Below are positions 34,437-34,909 of a DNA stretch of 34,909 nucleotides, one piece after another. The notes below the pieces were generated by a model. That model searched no databases and had not been told where the DNA came from. It worked only from the letters and a program-made list of their open reading frames with translations. The DNA lies in contig NZ_JAOPXV010000233.1 in assembly GCF_025964975.1 (NCBI RefSeq), forward strand, positions 1 to 34,909. Reading direction: 5' to 3'. The translations under genes were made by a program, and so were the position numbers. The stretch is from Nocardioides sp. (GTDB lineage: Bacteria; Actinomycetota; Actinomycetes; Propionibacteriales; Nocardioidaceae). Position 1 is the first letter of the stretch; each line of letters starts with the position of its first letter.

Positions 34437-34909
34437 GGGTCTCCTTCCAGCGGGGGCTCCGCCCGGGGCTCGACCCGCGGCTCGACCCGGCAGATCCGGG
34501 CGGCTGCCACTCCTGCGCCGTACCCGTTGTCGATGTTGACCACGGTCACCCCCGGGGCACACGAGTTGAGCATCCCCAGGAGCGCGGCGAGGCCGCCGAA
34601 CGAGGCGCCGTAGCCGACGCTCGTGGGCACGGCGATGACGGGCACACCCACCAGCCCGCCGACGACGGACGGCAGGGCACCCTCCATGCCGGCGACGACG
34701 ATCAGCACGTCGAGCGACTCGAGGCGGTCGCGCACCGCGAGGAGGCGGTGGAGACCGGCGACGCCGACATCGTTGATGACCACTGCCTCGGCGCCGTGGA
34801 CGGCCACGGTCAGGGCCGCCTCGGCGGCGACCGGGCCGTCGGAGGTCCCGGCGGAGACGACGCCCACCCGGCCGCGCCGGGCGGGCAGCGGACCCAGCGT
34901 GGCAGCGCG
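34433..34909 (-). CDS. larB: LarB, nickel-pincer cofactor precursor carboxylase (partial)
   Basis: The C-terminal ~158 residues of LarB; the 5' end lies beyond the window. LarB carboxylates and hydrolyses nicotinic acid adenine dinucleotide to give pyridinium biscarboxylic acid mononucleotide, the first step of the pathway. It belongs to the PurE-like fold: [55 protein letters not shown] and [11 protein letters not shown] are typical. A Pro/Glu/Arg-rich tail with repeated RVEPR-like units ends the protein. The stop overlaps the larC start. Confidence 0.92.
   Translation of the reverse strand, partial: RAATLGPLPARRGRVGVVSAGTSDGPVAAEAALTVAVHGAEAVVINDVGVAGLHRLLAVRDRLESLDVLIVVAGMEGALPSVVGGLVGVPVIAVPTSVGYGASFGGLAALLGMLNSCAPGVTVVNIDNGYGAGVAAARICRVEPRVEPRAEPPLEGDP

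Overview
The window comes from a GC-rich actinobacterium. Gene content, the many GTG starts and the paired PKTGT-type sulfotransferases suggest Nocardioides or another member of the Nocardioidaceae; this is inferred from family resemblance and cannot be proved from the sequence alone. It is chromosomal, mostly housekeeping and catabolic DNA, with a few decayed patches. A strong window-wide feature is a TANNNT hexamer placed exactly 6-7 nt before the start codon of many first-in-operon genes, which points to leaderless mRNAs driven by a -10 element.

Layout. 1-2.4 kb: a RecQ-type helicase with a C-terminal phosphoribosyltransferase-like domain. 2.5-5.8 kb (minus strand): a DHA2 drug exporter, an M19 membrane-type dipeptidase and a glutathione peroxidase. 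5.9-9.4 kb: a SNF2-family helicase translationally coupled to a SWIM zinc-finger protein. 9.5-15.3 kb: a leucine/isovalerate catabolic locus, with a minus-strand TetR regulator, the wreck of a two-component system, methylcrotonyl-CoA carboxylase beta and alpha subunits, and HMG-CoA lyase. The tetR gene and the carboxylase operon carry near-identical 18-bp palindromes over their predicted -10 elements, so the TetR protein very probably controls itself and the operon. 15.3-18.8 kb: two paralogous sulfotransferase-like genes flanking an unrecognised gene, with overlapping or nearly abutting ends behind HMG-CoA lyase.

18.8-20.2 kb: a minus-strand EcsC-family gene divergent from aat (leucyl/phenylalanyl-tRNA-protein transferase). 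20.2-22.2 kb: a degraded intergenic stretch with a possible lipoprotein start and a dead IS30-family element. 22.2-27.9 kb: an Fpg/Nei-like glycosylase of an unusual subfamily, a small unknown gene, an AAA ATPase behind an AT-rich 22-bp palindrome, a DUF2087 protein, a frameshifted DinB-like gene, a glycerophosphodiester phosphodiesterase and a SEC-C/DUF5926 protein. This is followed by a densely structured intergenic region with a promoter-like element and a terminator.

28-34.9 kb: a secreted coiled-coil protein with a Ser/Thr/Pro tail, then on the minus strand a class III adenylate cyclase with its upstream single-domain cyclic-nucleotide-binding protein, arginine deiminase, a DUF6058-like/GNAT fusion, a GDT1-family cation transporter, and larC with partial larB of nickel-pincer cofactor synthesis, running off the window end.

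The most promising leads for undescribed biology are the shared TetR operator pair, the sulfotransferase-unknown-sulfotransferase cassette, the RecQ-phosphoribosyltransferase fusion, the palindrome in front of the AAA ATPase, and the structured intergenic segment at 27.85-27.97 kb. No tRNA, rRNA or CRISPR array was seen.
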